Source of the DNA: Cyclobacteriaceae bacterium
GTDB lineage: Bacteria; Bacteroidota; Bacteroidia; Cytophagales; Cyclobacteriaceae
DNA length: 64,000 bases
Direction: 5' to 3'
NCBI GenBank assembly: GCA_025808415.1
Contig: CP075525.1
Coordinates: forward strand, 2,837,501-2,901,500
A program made the position numbers and the translations under genes. Positions 45,891 to 55,326 of this stretch are shown here, one piece after another (position 1 is the first letter of the stretch; each line of letters opens with the position of its first letter). The notes beneath the pieces are model-generated. The model searched no databases and was not told the DNA's origin. It saw nothing but the letters and a program-made list of their open reading frames with translations.

Positions 45891-48050
45891 ATGAAAAAAC
45901 TGCCACTGCTCTTCATTATTCTATGTTTAACATTTACTGCTGTACATAGTGAAGACGGCTACCGGCTGTGGCTTCGGTATGATCCGATAACAAACAAGGC
46001 CGTAGCGACTGGATACAAGAAGAACATTACCGGATGGATGGTGCATGGCAACTCACCCACCCTTTCACTGGTTAAAAAAGAAATTCAACAAGGCCTTAGG
46101 GGATTAATCGGAAACATTCCGGAAGTTAAAACCCCGGGAACATCAACCGTTTTGTTGGGCACTCCCCAATCGTCCGAAATAATCCGAAACCTAAATCTTG
46201 ACACCAGATTAAAGAAACTGGGCAATGAAGGATTTTTAATACTCACCACAACCTACCAGAAGAAGAAACTAACCGTAATTGCTGCACCGGAAGAAATCGG
46301 TGTGCTATATGGTGCATTTCACTTTTTAAAATTGCTGCAAACCCATCAACCGATTTACAAACTTGATATTGAAAATTCACCGCGCATTAACCTGCGTGTA
46401 CTCAATCATTGGGACAACCTCGATCGAACCGTTGAACGCGGCTATGCCGGATTTTCCTTGTGGGACTGGCACAAACTTCCCGGATACATTGATCCGCGCT
46501 ATCATGACTATGCCCGTGCAAATGCTTCCATCGGCATAAACGGAACAGTAGTAACCAATGTAAATGCAAATGCACGCGTACTTTCCAAGCATTACCTTGA
46601 AAAAGTAGCCGCACTCGCAGATGTGTTCCGGCCGTATGGTATAAAGATTTACCTCACCGCACGCTTCAGCGCACCTATTGAACTGGGTGGATTAAAAACT
46701 GCCGATCCACTGGATGAATCCGTTCAGCAATGGTGGAAAGACAAGGTGAAGGAAATCTACACACATGTTCCCGACTTCGGTGGCTTTTTGGTGAAAGCAA
46801 ATTCGGAAGGACAACCGGGCCCGCAAAACTACAACCGCAACCATGCTGATGGCGCCAACATGTTGGCTGATGCAGTAGCACCTTTCAATGGAATAGTTAT
46901 GTGGCGTGCTTTTGTGTATGATGATAAAGTACCTGACGATCGCGCCAAGCAAGCCTACAATGAATTTAAACCGCTTGATGGAACGTTCAGAAAAAATGTG
47001 TTGATACAAGTAAAAAACGGAGCCATCGATTTTCAACCGCGCGAACCGTTCCATCCGATGTTTGGAACCATTCCCAACACTCCGTTAATGATGGAGTTTC
47101 AACTTACACAAGAATACACCGGCTTCAGCACCCATCTGGTTTATCTGGCCAATCAATTTAAAGAATGCCTGGATGCCGATACACATGCCAAAGGCACAGG
47201 ATCAACAGTGGCAAAAGTTATTGACGGATCACTCGACAACCACCAGCTTTCAGGTATTGCCGGTGTAGCCAACATCGGCACCGACAGAAATTGGACGAGC
47301 CATCCCTTCGCGCAAGCCAATTGGTATGCATTCGGAAGGTTGGCGTGGAATCATCAGCTTTCAGCCAATCAAATAGCGGATGAATGGATACGCATGACGT
47401 TCACGAACGATGCAGACTTTATAAATCCGATTAAAGAAATCATGGACAACTCCTGGGAAACCACCGTGTCGTATATGACGCCACTAGGGCTGCACCACAT
47501 CATGGGGTGGAGTCACCATTACGGGCCTGCACCGTGGATTAAAGATAAACACCGTGCCGACTGGACATCCGTATATTATCACCAGGCAAGCAAAGAAGGC
47601 ATTGGTTTTAACCGCACAGCATCAGGCAGCAATGCCATTGCGCAGTATGTGGAGCCGGTAGCCAACCTGTTTGGTTCACGTGAACAATGTCCTGAAAAAT
47701 TTCTGCTGTGGTTTCATCATGTGAGTTGGACTGAAAAACTAAAATCAGGAAAAACATTGTGGGAAGAACTGTGCCACCACTATTACGCTGGCGCAGAAGA
47801 AGTAAAATCGTTTCAACAGAAATGGAATACACTGGAAGGAAAAATTGACCAGGAACGCTTTGAACACGTAAAAATGTTGCTGGACATTCAATACAAGGAA
47901 GCCATTTGGTGGCGCAACGCCTGCTTGTTGTATTTCCAGACCTTTTCAGGGTTGCCCCTACCGGCTGGGTTTGAAAAACCTGACAAGACTTTAGAGTATT
48001 ATATGAATTTAGAATTCCCTTATGCACCCGGCATCAGGCCGCAGTGGTGA
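45891..48050 (+). CDS. aguA: GH67 xylan alpha-1,2-glucuronidase
   Basis: A 719-residue exported enzyme (signal 'MKKLPLLFIILCLTFTAVHS'), typical GH67 length. It has the N-terminal beta-sandwich, the barrel with 'LRVLNHWDNLDRTVERGYAG' and 'SLWDWHKLPGYIDPRYHDYA', the acid Glu in 'FLVKANSEGQPGPQNYNRNH', and the C-terminal helical domain ('MTPLGLHHIMGWSHHYGPAP'). GH67 removes (4-O-methyl)glucuronic acid from the non-reducing end of aldouronic acids made from glucuronoxylan. It follows lacI by 15 nt and provides the substrate for the next two genes. Confidence 0.96.
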   Translation: MKKLPLLFIILCLTFTAVHSEDGYRLWLRYDPITNKAVATGYKKNITGWMVHGNSPTLSLVKKEIQQGLRGLIGNIPEVKTPGTSTVLLGTPQSSEIIRNLNLDTRLKKLGNEGFLILTTTYQKKKLTVIAAPEEIGVLYGAFHFLKLLQTHQPIYKLDIENSPRINLRVLNHWDNLDRTVERGYAGFSLWDWHKLPGYIDPRYHDYARANASIGINGTVVTNVNANARVLSKHYLEKVAALADVFRPYGIKIYLTARFSAPIELGGLKTADPLDESVQQWWKDKVKEIYTHVPDFGGFLVKANSEGQPGPQNYNRNHADGANMLADAVAPFNGIVMWRAFVYDDKVPDDRAKQAYNEFKPLDGTFRKNVLIQVKNGAIDFQPREPFHPMFGTIPNTPLMMEFQLTQEYTGFSTHLVYLANQFKECLDADTHAKGTGSTVAKVIDGSLDNHQLSGIAGVANIGTDRNWTSHPFAQANWYAFGRLAWNHQLSANQIADEWIRMTFTNDADFINPIKEIMDNSWETTVSYMTPLGLHHIMGWSHHYGPAPWIKDKHRADWTSVYYHQASKEGIGFNRTASGSNAIAQYVEPVANLFGSREQCPEKFLLWFHHVSWTEKLKSGKTLWEELCHHYYAGAEEVKSFQQKWNTLEGKIDQERFEHVKMLLDIQYKEAIWWRNACLLYFQTFSGLPLPAGFEKPDKTLEYYMNLEFPYAPGIRPQW

Positions 48051-48072
48051 TAAGGTTTAATTATTATACCGC

Positions 48073-48813
48073 ATGGGAAAAAAGATTGCCATCGTAACCG
48101 GAGGATCATCAGGAATCGGTTTTGCTATCGCAAAAAAGTTTACTGAACAGAATATACACACCATCATTGTGGGCAGAGATCAGCAAAAACTAAATGAAGT
48201 CACCGCATTGCTTGGCAGCAATAGCGAAGGCATTTCGTTTGATGTAACTAACCTCAGTGGTTTGCCTGAACTAGTAAACAGCATTGTAAAAAAGCACGGT
48301 CAGGTAGATATACTGGTAAACAATGCCGGCATAAACATGAAGAAAAGTGCCTTGGAAGTTACCGATCAGGAATTTCAGAACATACTGCTCACCAACCTAA
48401 CCAGTGTGTTTGCTATTACCCGCGAAGTAGCTAAAAATATGATAGCCAACAAATCAGGTAGCATAATTAACATCAGCTCCATGGCAGCCCAGTATGGCTT
48501 ACCCGGAGTGGTCGCCTATGCCGCTTCCAAAACAGCCATTGAAGGTATTACCCGCACACTGGCGGTTGAACTTTCTCCGCATGGTGTGCGCGTAAATTGC
48601 ATTGCCCCCGGATTCATAGCTACAAAAATGTCGGCAACGGCTTTAAATGGCGACCCTGAACGAAGACAAAAAGTTCTTTCCCGTACCCCGATGGGTCGAC
48701 TGGGCGATCCGCAAGATGTAGCAAACGCAGCGTACTTTCTTGCATCCGATGATTCAACCTTTATCACCGGAACAGTAGTGCCTGTCGATGGAGGAAATTC
48801 GATTGGGTTTTAA
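48073..48813 (+). CDS. Short-chain dehydrogenase/reductase, probable fructuronate/mannonate oxidoreductase
   Basis: A 246-residue classical SDR: cofactor motif 'TGGSSGIGFA' near residue 9, 'NNAGINMKKS', active-site Ser in 'INISSMAAQYG', Tyr/Lys in 'YAASKTAIEG', C-terminal 'ITGTVVPVDGGNSIGF'. The sequence alone resembles many oxidoreductases (glucose dehydrogenase, 3-oxoacyl reductase). Its position between GH67 and uxuA, with gaps of 22 and 15 nt, points to the fructuronate-to-mannonate reduction that precedes UxuA, in place of the usual UxuB. That assignment is inference. Confidence 0.82.
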   Translation: MGKKIAIVTGGSSGIGFAIAKKFTEQNIHTIIVGRDQQKLNEVTALLGSNSEGISFDVTNLSGLPELVNSIVKKHGQVDILVNNAGINMKKSALEVTDQEFQNILLTNLTSVFAITREVAKNMIANKSGSIINISSMAAQYGLPGVVAYAASKTAIEGITRTLAVELSPHGVRVNCIAPGFIATKMSATALNGDPERRQKVLSRTPMGRLGDPQDVANAAYFLASDDSTFITGTVVPVDGGNSIGF

Positions 48814-48828
48814 CCCTATAATTGATAA

Positions 48829-50007
48829 ATGAAAGTGGTGAGAATGGAACAAACCATGCGGTGGTTCGGACCTAACGATCCGGTAAGCCTGAGCGACATA
48901 CGACAAGCCGGGTGTACGGGTGTTGTAACCGCAGTGCACCACATTCCGGTTGGTGATGTGTGGACGATTGAAGAAATCAACAAACGAAAAAAAATAATTG
49001 AAGATGCTGGTTTAATGTGGACGGTGATTGAAAGTCTGCCTGTACATGAAGATATAAAAAAACAAACCGGTGACTACAAAAAATACATTGAGCAATACAA
49101 AATCAGTTTGCGTAACGTAGCGGCATGCGGCCTGAAAGTTGTGACCTACAATTTTATGCCGATACTGGATTGGTTGCGCACAAACGTTTCCTACACACTG
49201 CCCAATGGAAGCAAAGCACTTTACTTTGAGCGGGCAGCTTTTGTTGCGTTTGATTTGTTTATGCTGAAACGACCTGATGCTGAAAAGGATTACTCACCCG
49301 AAGAAATACAAAAGGCCACTGCTCGCTTCAACAGCATGACCGAAGAAGAAAAGAAATTTCTTTTTCAGAATGCCATGCTTGGCCTGCCCGGCAGCGATGA
49401 GAGCTTTACACCCGAACAGGTACTGACTGCCCTGAAAGAATACGAGAACATAGACGCGGCCAAACTGAAACAACACTTATTTCATTTTTTGCAAGAAGTT
49501 GCACCGGTAGCGGAAGAAGCAGGACTAAAACTGGCCATCCACCCCGATGACCCACCCTATTCCGTGCTCGGTTTACCGCGAGTGGTAAGCACCGAAAAGG
49601 ATGTACAGGAATTACTGAATGCTGCGCCCTCACCTGCCAATGGCTTATGCTTCTGCACAGGTTCATTTGGTGCGCGTGCCGACAATGACATTACGGGCAT
49701 GATCCGGAAATTTGGTGAACGCATTCACTTTTTACACCTGCGCAACACCAAGCGCGATGCCGATGGAAACTTTTATGAAGCCAATCATTTAGAGGGCGAC
49801 ACCGACATGGTGGCCGTAGTGCGTGAAGTACTCAAACTCATGAACCGCACTGGCACTTCCATACCTATGCGCCCCGACCATGGCCACCAGATGCTGGACG
49901 ACCTGAACAAGAAAACCTACCCGGGCTACTCCGCCATTGGCCGTCTCAAGGGCCTAGCCGAATTGCGGGGGTTGGAGGCAGGGCTTGCAAGCCTGCTGAC
50001 CAAGTAA
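48829..50007 (+). CDS. uxuA: D-mannonate dehydratase
   Basis: A 392-residue TIM-barrel dehydratase, normal length for UxuA; the second ATG at 48844 is an alternative start. '[22 protein letters not shown]' and '[16 protein letters not shown]' are family signatures. Metal-site residues are in '[20 protein letters not shown]' (His), '[15 protein letters not shown]' (Cys), 'IHFLHLRN' (His) and 'MRPDHGHQM' (Asp, His). It makes 2-keto-3-deoxygluconate from D-mannonate, closing the glucuronate branch. KDG kinase and aldolase genes are not in the window. Confidence 0.96.
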   Translation: MKVVRMEQTMRWFGPNDPVSLSDIRQAGCTGVVTAVHHIPVGDVWTIEEINKRKKIIEDAGLMWTVIESLPVHEDIKKQTGDYKKYIEQYKISLRNVAACGLKVVTYNFMPILDWLRTNVSYTLPNGSKALYFERAAFVAFDLFMLKRPDAEKDYSPEEIQKATARFNSMTEEEKKFLFQNAMLGLPGSDESFTPEQVLTALKEYENIDAAKLKQHLFHFLQEVAPVAEEAGLKLAIHPDDPPYSVLGLPRVVSTEKDVQELLNAAPSPANGLCFCTGSFGARADNDITGMIRKFGERIHFLHLRNTKRDADGNFYEANHLEGDTDMVAVVREVLKLMNRTGTSIPMRPDHGHQMLDDLNKKTYPGYSAIGRLKGLAELRGLEAGLASLLTK

Positions 50008-50087
50008 ACCGTTGGCGTGATTGTGCATGGCCTAAATAAATATCCACGCTCCCATTTTGAAAACGCTGAAAGTTTTACACTTCTGAA

Positions 50088-50387
50088 ACAAGGACGAAAG
50101 AAGTAAGCATCCGAAAAGTGATGGGTGCTACCACCACGAATATTACGGTGCTGCTGTCTAAAGATTATCTCACCCTCATAATGTGGGCTGCCGTATTCGC
50201 CATTCCCATAACGATATGGCTTGCCGACCTGATTTTCCCCGAGCTGCAAGAATACCATGTCACGCTGAATTTCTGGGACGTGTTGCTTAGCCTGGCGATA
50301 CTTTTAACACTGGGATTTGCCACCATTGCTTCCCAAACGTTTAAAACCGCATCCACCAATCCGGCAGAAATACTTAGAACAGAATAG
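50088..50387 (+). pseudogene. C-terminal remnant of an FtsX/MacB-like ABC transporter permease
   Basis: About 99 codons open from 50088 to the stop at 50387, without a proper start. The translation 'TKEVSIRKVMGATTTNITVL' followed by three hydrophobic helices and the end 'ASQTFKTASTNPAEILRTE' is the last transmembrane block of MacB/FtsX-like permeases, which in Bacteroidota are about 800 residues long. An in-frame stop lies just before the fragment, and the bases 50008-50087 contain nothing recognisable. It is best read as a relic left by deletion or recombination at the edge of the xylan gene set. Confidence 0.8.
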
Positions 50388-50520
50388 CATTAAATCAACA
50401 AGTAGCTTCCAGGCAAGGGAACCGGGTTCATCTATATGCATCATTGTAGAAATCAACATTACACTCCTAAACAATATCTCCCCTATAAAAACCGTTGATC
50501 GGATACAAACCCCCGAAAAA

Positions 50521-51429
50521 ATGAGAACCATCAACGTTTTACCAGCAGCTCTCCTGCTCACCGCTTCATTCGCTGTTTCAGCACAGGAAGAACAACCAAC
50601 GAAAATTAAAAAAATCAGAATCCACGATGTATCCATTCAGGGTGGTTCATTTTCGGTTCCGAGCACCAAAGCAGGCCTTGCAGACTTTAAGACGCTCTTT
50701 CCGGAATCGGATTTATTGAATAGCGACATGACCGGTTTCTCCCAGTCCGGCAGCTTCAATATTATAAACAATTCGCTGTTCTCGGTGCTGATTGGGCTTC
50801 AATTCAGTAATAAGCAAAAGACCCAGTACAAAACCAACCCCGTTTTTCGCCTTGGCATCAGCTATTTTTCAGGATCAATGCTGCACGGAGGCCTGTTCAA
50901 AACGGACAACAAGCCCTATGATACGTTAACGTCTTCCCAAACAGGTCGAGTCATTTATATTGACTCTGTAAATAACCAACACTACAGCATGAATTACATC
51001 TCGGAACAACTTCGGCTTGACGGGTCGTTCATTTTCAGAACCAATCCGCTAGCCCGCTGGTCGTTTTATGCCGGGATAGGCCTTGCTGTTGGCGTATCGG
51101 TTAATGCCCACACCGAAATCTATTACAGCAAATACGGCCATACCCGAAACCGTTACCCTAACGGATATACCTCCTATACACATTTTTACTCAAGTTCTTA
51201 CACCGGTAAAACCGAAACATTCCGAAACAAAACTAACTTTGCTGCTTCCACTTATATACCTATGGGCGTTGATTTTAGAATCGGAAAGAAAGGAGACCTA
51301 TGGAAATGGGTACACTTGTATTACGAATTGAGACCATCCTTAAATATGGCATCCATTCCGGAGCTAAGAATGATTACGGATACAAGCCTGCAGCATGCGT
51401 TGGGCCTGCGAATCTTGTGTACCGGCTAA
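50521..51429 (+). CDS. Hypothetical exported protein, possibly an outer-membrane beta-barrel
   Basis: A 302-residue protein with signal peptide 'LLLTASFAVSAQ'. No known family recognised. From about residue 80 the sequence alternates short strands rich in Tyr, Ser, Gly and Asn ('FRLGISYFSGSMLHG', 'WSFYAGIGLAVGVSVNAHTE', 'WVHLYYELRPSLN'), and it ends in a strand ('HALGLRILCTG'). That pattern suits a small porin-like barrel of Bacteroidota. The 133 nt upstream have no gene. No link to polysaccharide use can be seen. Confidence 0.6.
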   Translation: MRTINVLPAALLLTASFAVSAQEEQPTKIKKIRIHDVSIQGGSFSVPSTKAGLADFKTLFPESDLLNSDMTGFSQSGSFNIINNSLFSVLIGLQFSNKQKTQYKTNPVFRLGISYFSGSMLHGGLFKTDNKPYDTLTSSQTGRVIYIDSVNNQHYSMNYISEQLRLDGSFIFRTNPLARWSFYAGIGLAVGVSVNAHTEIYYSKYGHTRNRYPNGYTSYTHFYSSSYTGKTETFRNKTNFAASTYIPMGVDFRIGKKGDLWKWVHLYYELRPSLNMASIPELRMITDTSLQHALGLRILCTG

Positions 51430-51438
51430 ACTAAATAC

Positions 51439-51778
51439 ATGGTAACCCTCCAAACATTTCGCAAACTGGCCCTCTCCTTTCCGGAAACCACGGAGGAACC
51501 CCACCATGAAAAAACTTCTTTTCGTGTAAAGAAAAAGATCTTTGCAACGTATGATCACGCCAACAACAGAGCATGTCTCAAATTATCGGAGATCGATCAG
51601 GATGTTTTCGCCAGCACAAACAAATCCATTATCTATCCGGTTAACAATAAATGGGGCAAACAGGGATGGACGCTTATTGAATTGAAAAGTCCGCAGTGAT
51701 GTATTCACCGATGCCCTCACCACAGCATATTTCGCAGTAGCTCCCCAAAAACTTGCACAAAAACTTAAGACTAAATCC
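51439..51778 (+). pseudogene. MmcQ/YjbR-family gene broken by a frameshift
   Basis: The first 86 codons (51439-51699) encode a MmcQ/YjbR (DUF419) protein: 'TFRKLALSFPETTEEPHHEK', 'SFRVKKKIFATYD', 'WGKQGWTLIELKS'. A TGA then ends the frame. One base on, from 51698, the missing C-terminal part continues as 'DVFTDALTTAYFAVAPQKLA', the family's standard last helix. A single-base insertion or two-base deletion near 51697 explains both halves. The resulting short protein lacks its last helix. A sequencing error is possible. Confidence 0.78.
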
Positions 51779-52178
51779 ATGAACAAGGAAATACAAGCCT
51801 ACAACAACAAACAAACAAACAACCACCGACAAAGCCATTTGCACCGTATTGGCCAACACCATCGATCATGTATTAACTGAAGCAGAAAGTAAAATCTGGC
51901 ATGCCCACCCCGTTTGGTTTTTAGACGGAAACCCCGTTGTGGGGTACAGCAAACTGAATGACAGCATCCGGCTCATGTTCTGGAGCGGTATTGATTTTGA
52001 TGAAGAAAAACTACAGCCTGGCCCCGGAAAATTCAAAGATGCCTCCATCCGGTATACCTCCACTGATCAGGTCAACATCCGAGAGGTAACGCGTTGGCTT
52101 AAAAAGTCGCGCGAAATTCAATGGGACTATAAAAATATTGTAAAGCGAAAAGGAAAGCTTGAGCGTTTAAAGGGGTAG
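51779..52178 (+). pseudogene. DUF1801-family gene frameshifted at a CAAA repeat
   Basis: The ATG at 51779 starts 'MNKEIQAYNNKQT', the expected DUF1801 N-terminus, but this frame ends at an early stop. The rest of the protein ('TDKAICTVLANTIDHVLTEA', 'KIWHAHPVWFLDGNPVVGYS', 'WLKKSREIQWDYKNIVKRKG') is in another frame running to 52178. The switch is at (CAAA)3CAA, 51808-51822. Removing one four-base unit restores a single frame of about 132 residues, normal for the family. Function of DUF1801 is unknown. Confidence 0.8.
51808..51822. repeat. Tetranucleotide tract (CAAA)3CAA
   Basis: Three CAAA units and a partial fourth inside the DUF1801 gene, exactly where the reading frame changes. Slipped-strand gain of one unit accounts for the frameshift. 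Confidence 0.75.
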
Positions 52179-52209
52179 TTAACAAAAAAATAACTAAATT
52201 TCTTACCGT

Positions 52210-52785
52210 ATGAGTAAGAATATAATCACGAAAAAGAAGTTATCACGTGATCAACAGGAAGAACTTCTTAATGTATTAAAAACCCGATTTGAAAAAAATA
52301 AGAATCGCCACAAAGGTTTTGAGTGGGGAAAGGTACAAACAAGACTGGAGGCCAATCCCGCAAAGGTGTGGTCACTTCACCAAATGGAAAGCTCAGGTGG
52401 TGAACCTGATGTAATCTCCTGCGATAAGAAATCAGGCGAATTCATTTTTTGCGATTGCTCTCCTGAAACACCCAAAGGCCGCAGAAGTATTTGCTACGAT
52501 CATGAGGCATTGGAATCGCGGAAAGAACACAAACCCGAAACCAGTGCCGTGCAAATGGCCGAAGACATGGGCATTGAATTGCTGACTGAAGAACAATACC
52601 ACGAATTGCAAAAGCTTGGCCCGTTCGATACAAAAACTTCAAGTTGGCTAAAAACCCCAGCCGATATACGCAAACTTGGAGGCGCCATTTTCGGTGACTA
52701 CCGGTTCGGGCGTGTATTCATTTATCACAACGGTGCCGAATCGTACTACGGTGTACGGGGATTTAGGGGATTGCTCAGGGTTTAA
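52210..52785 (+). CDS. DUF4256 family protein
   Basis: A 191-residue protein filling the whole DUF4256 family: 'LLNVLKTRFEKNKNRHKGFE', 'SSGGEPDVISCDKKSGEFIF', 'SPETPKGRRSICYDHEALES', 'DTKTSSWLKTPADIRKLGGA', 'AESYYGVRGFRGLLRV'. No signal peptide or membrane segment, so cytoplasmic. The family has no established function; it is common as a stand-alone gene in Bacteroidota and Firmicutes. It converges with the pectinesterase gene 80 nt away. Confidence 0.88.
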   Translation: MSKNIITKKKLSRDQQEELLNVLKTRFEKNKNRHKGFEWGKVQTRLEANPAKVWSLHQMESSGGEPDVISCDKKSGEFIFCDCSPETPKGRRSICYDHEALESRKEHKPETSAVQMAEDMGIELLTEEQYHELQKLGPFDTKTSSWLKTPADIRKLGGAIFGDYRFGRVFIYHNGAESYYGVRGFRGLLRV

Positions 52786-52865
52786 ATTGATTGAGTGAAT
52801 TTTCTTTTGATTACTTATGGCCATCGTTGGCTGTAAACACACTGTAAAAGAATTCACATTCCTAC

Positions 52866-53843
52866 TCAATCCGGATTCCAATCCCGAAAAATATTCTTTA
52901 AGGTATACTGTTTTGCTTCCTTCTTCGTCAGTTGCTTCGACCAGGCTACGCGCTTGCCAACATCAGCGCCCGATCCATAATTTTTATATTCTGCATAGAA
53001 TGCTGTTTTATCTTTATCAGGAAACATGACATCACCTTTCCACGGATCCCAGCCTTCTGCATGAATATGATTGCCCAGCTCACAGTTCATAAAAACTGTT
53101 TTCGCAAAGGGTCTCCACGGTCTGCCAAAATAAACTGATGTTGCCTCGTCAGCGGCAATCAGTTTACAGTTTTGAAAGACAAAACCAAAGGGTGTATGTT
53201 CACGTGTTGAGGCAGCAGTGATGAATGAGTTTGATAAACTTTTGATTGTACAGTTAGCAAACAACGCTGTGGCTTCACCAAAAATAAAATCGGTGGTACC
53301 CTCTATGTAACAGTCTTTAAAGTATTGCCGGCTGCCATCGCGCGTAACCAATAATGTATCCTGATTTCCATTGATGCTGCAGTTCTTCACCGATACACGA
53401 TCACCTTCAACATGCAACGCTACCGCCTGGCCTACACGACCGGCTGTATTCTGTATCGTTAAATTTTCAAGCATGATGTCGTTACCCTGCACCAGCATAG
53501 TGTAGGAGGTGAAGGTGCTGAGCTTGGATTTAGCACCAGGCTCATTTGTATTTGGATTGCCCTTACCGGAATAGTCATCGTAAGTAATAATGGTGTTATC
53601 CCTGCTTTCACCAATCAGGCTTATCGCTGTTTTCCATGAAGGAATAACAAGCTTTTCTTTATAGATGCCGTTTTTAATATTAATGGTTACGCGCGCATAG
53701 CCCAAATCGCGACAGGCATTGATAGCTTCCTGAATGGTGATATAGTCAGCGCTTCCATTCTGCGCTACGGTAATACTCGTTGGTTGAATTTTTTGGGCAG
53801 AGGCAATAGTAACTACAAAGAACACAAAGAGGACACTGCGCAT
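52866..53843 (-). CDS. Pectinesterase (CE8, pectin methylesterase)
   Basis: The ATG at 53843 starts a clear signal peptide ('MRSVLFVFFVVTIASAQ'); the frame extends to 53942 without homology. The 325-residue mature-type enzyme is a right-handed beta-helix of CE8. Catalytic residues are visible: 'NGNQDTLLV' (Gln-Asp), 'GTTDFIFGEATALF' (nucleophile Asp), and Arg/Trp in 'SVYFGRPWRPF'. It removes methyl esters from homogalacturonan, preparing it for the PL1 lyases and GH28 in the same run. It is the last gene of the pectin PUL. Confidence 0.94.
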   Translation of the reverse strand: MRSVLFVFFVVTIASAQKIQPTSITVAQNGSADYITIQEAINACRDLGYARVTINIKNGIYKEKLVIPSWKTAISLIGESRDNTIITYDDYSGKGNPNTNEPGAKSKLSTFTSYTMLVQGNDIMLENLTIQNTAGRVGQAVALHVEGDRVSVKNCSINGNQDTLLVTRDGSRQYFKDCYIEGTTDFIFGEATALFANCTIKSLSNSFITAASTREHTPFGFVFQNCKLIAADEATSVYFGRPWRPFAKTVFMNCELGNHIHAEGWDPWKGDVMFPDKDKTAFYAEYKNYGSGADVGKRVAWSKQLTKKEAKQYTLKNIFRDWNPD

Positions 53844-53945
53844 ACAAAGAAATGAGATTAATCTTCTTGGTGAGCACTGCGAAATTCTTCCACCGCTTTG
53901 TAGTTTCATTCTCGTTGAATATAAAATATTTGATTGGTGCAAAAA

Positions 53946-55304
53946 TTATCTTAAGCGTAGCTGAACCAACACTTCCACCAGGCTATTGATGTACACCTCA
54001 ATGTTCGTATAGGATTTACTTAACGTATGTTGAGAGGCATCTGCAGCACTTTTCGGATTCAACTTGTTTTTTATTTCCCATTCGTCAGGCATTCCATCGC
54101 CATCCGAATCTTTTGGTGCCACTGCTAACTTCAATTCCGGCCAGCCTCCAACATCATTTTGCGAATCAATAATACCATTGTTACTTTTTCCATACGATGC
54201 CGTGCCCGTTTTAACCTCTTCAATAATCCGGGCATCAACAACATCGCGTTTTAAACTTGCCCCTGCCCCCCGCAAAACAAGTTCATATGATCCCTGTGCG
54301 GCTTGTTCTGCAATCTTTTCAACACTAAATGGCTGGTTGACCACTACTGAATCTGGGTTCACGGTAATACCCAATCTGTTATCCTGACTTATCTGGTTGT
54401 AACCCTCCAACACGTTACCCTGCACAAAAAATTTACCATACGGTTTTGAGGGGTCAAGGATTCTTTCTTTTCGGTTACTTTTCGTTGCAGGGCCTGGCTT
54501 ATAATAATTGTTTACAATATTGTAACGACCTTTCTCACCACCATAAGTATTATTGTTCATCCAATTGTAAATAACATTGTTCCGAAAGTCTACCAGTTCA
54601 TCAGGTGTGTTCGGAACAGTTGCTGAACCGCTAAAACGCGGCAACCGGCTGTTATGATTAGCAATCAGGTTATGGTGAAACGATGCTTTCTTGCCACCCC
54701 AGATTCCGCCATACCCATGATCGCCTTTGGCATGTACCGAACTGTTAAGACTCTCGGAAATAATACACCACTGAAGTGTAAAGTTCTCGTTGCCATAAAA
54801 CGAGGCACATTCATCCGTTGCCCAACTCATGGAACAATGATCGATGATAATATTTTTCTGTCGTGTACCACTGATGGCATCATCCTCCGTACCGGATTCA
54901 TCTCCGAGCCGGAAGCGCAAATACCGGATAATTACATTGTGGGTACTGATCTTCAACGGGTAATGCCGCAGGGTAATGCCATCACCCGGTGCCGTTTGGC
55001 CGGCAATGGTAACATCAGGGTCATTAATATAGAGTGGCTCTTTTAAATCGATATACCCGGAAACTGCAAATACAATAATACGTGGCCCTTTCTTTTTAAT
55101 AGCCTCGCGCAAACTTCCCGGGCCATCATCATTCAGATTGGTTACTACATGTACAGCGCCTCCACGACCGCCCGTGGTGTACTTACCAAAACCTTCAGCA
55201 CCGGGAAAAGCCAAGGGCCGATCAAGATTCTGTTGTGATGTGCTCTGTTGCGCACAACATGTCAGGATCAGGGATATGTATATACCTAATAGTCTGAAAA
55301 TCAT
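53946..55304 (-). CDS. PL1-family pectate lyase (lipoprotein) with calcium-binding repeat
   Basis: The ATG at 55304 gives the lipoprotein leader 'MIFRLLGIYISLILTCCAQQ'; the frame also has ATGs at 55313 and 55325. The parallel beta-helix has 'AFPGAEGFGKYTTGGRGG', 'NLNDDGPGSLREAI', 'IIIDHCSMSWATDE', and the catalytic Arg in 'LIANHNSRLPRFSG'. A thrombospondin-3-like 'DSDGDGMPDEWE' calcium loop lies near residue 410. It cleaves de-esterified homogalacturonan by beta-elimination, producing unsaturated ends for GH105. It is a paralogue of the lyase at 60377. Confidence 0.93.
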   Translation of the reverse strand: MIFRLLGIYISLILTCCAQQSTSQQNLDRPLAFPGAEGFGKYTTGGRGGAVHVVTNLNDDGPGSLREAIKKKGPRIIVFAVSGYIDLKEPLYINDPDVTIAGQTAPGDGITLRHYPLKISTHNVIIRYLRFRLGDESGTEDDAISGTRQKNIIIDHCSMSWATDECASFYGNENFTLQWCIISESLNSSVHAKGDHGYGGIWGGKKASFHHNLIANHNSRLPRFSGSATVPNTPDELVDFRNNVIYNWMNNNTYGGEKGRYNIVNNYYKPGPATKSNRKERILDPSKPYGKFFVQGNVLEGYNQISQDNRLGITVNPDSVVVNQPFSVEKIAEQAAQGSYELVLRGAGASLKRDVVDARIIEEVKTGTASYGKSNNGIIDSQNDVGGWPELKLAVAPKDSDGDGMPDEWEIKNKLNPKSAADASQHTLSKSYTNIEVYINSLVEVLVQLRLR

Positions 55305-55326
55305 ATTTCCCATAATTAAATCCAAC

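Noticed and set aside
47608..48027. 139-codon minus-strand open frame opposite GH67
   Set aside because: Shadow of a conserved C-terminal GH67 domain.
52795..52857. Imperfect inverted repeat (GTGAAT..CTTTT with AAAAG..ATTCAC) between DUF4256 and CE8
   Set aside because: Arms are about 12 bp with an internal bulge and a loop of nearly 40 nt; too weak to call a terminator.
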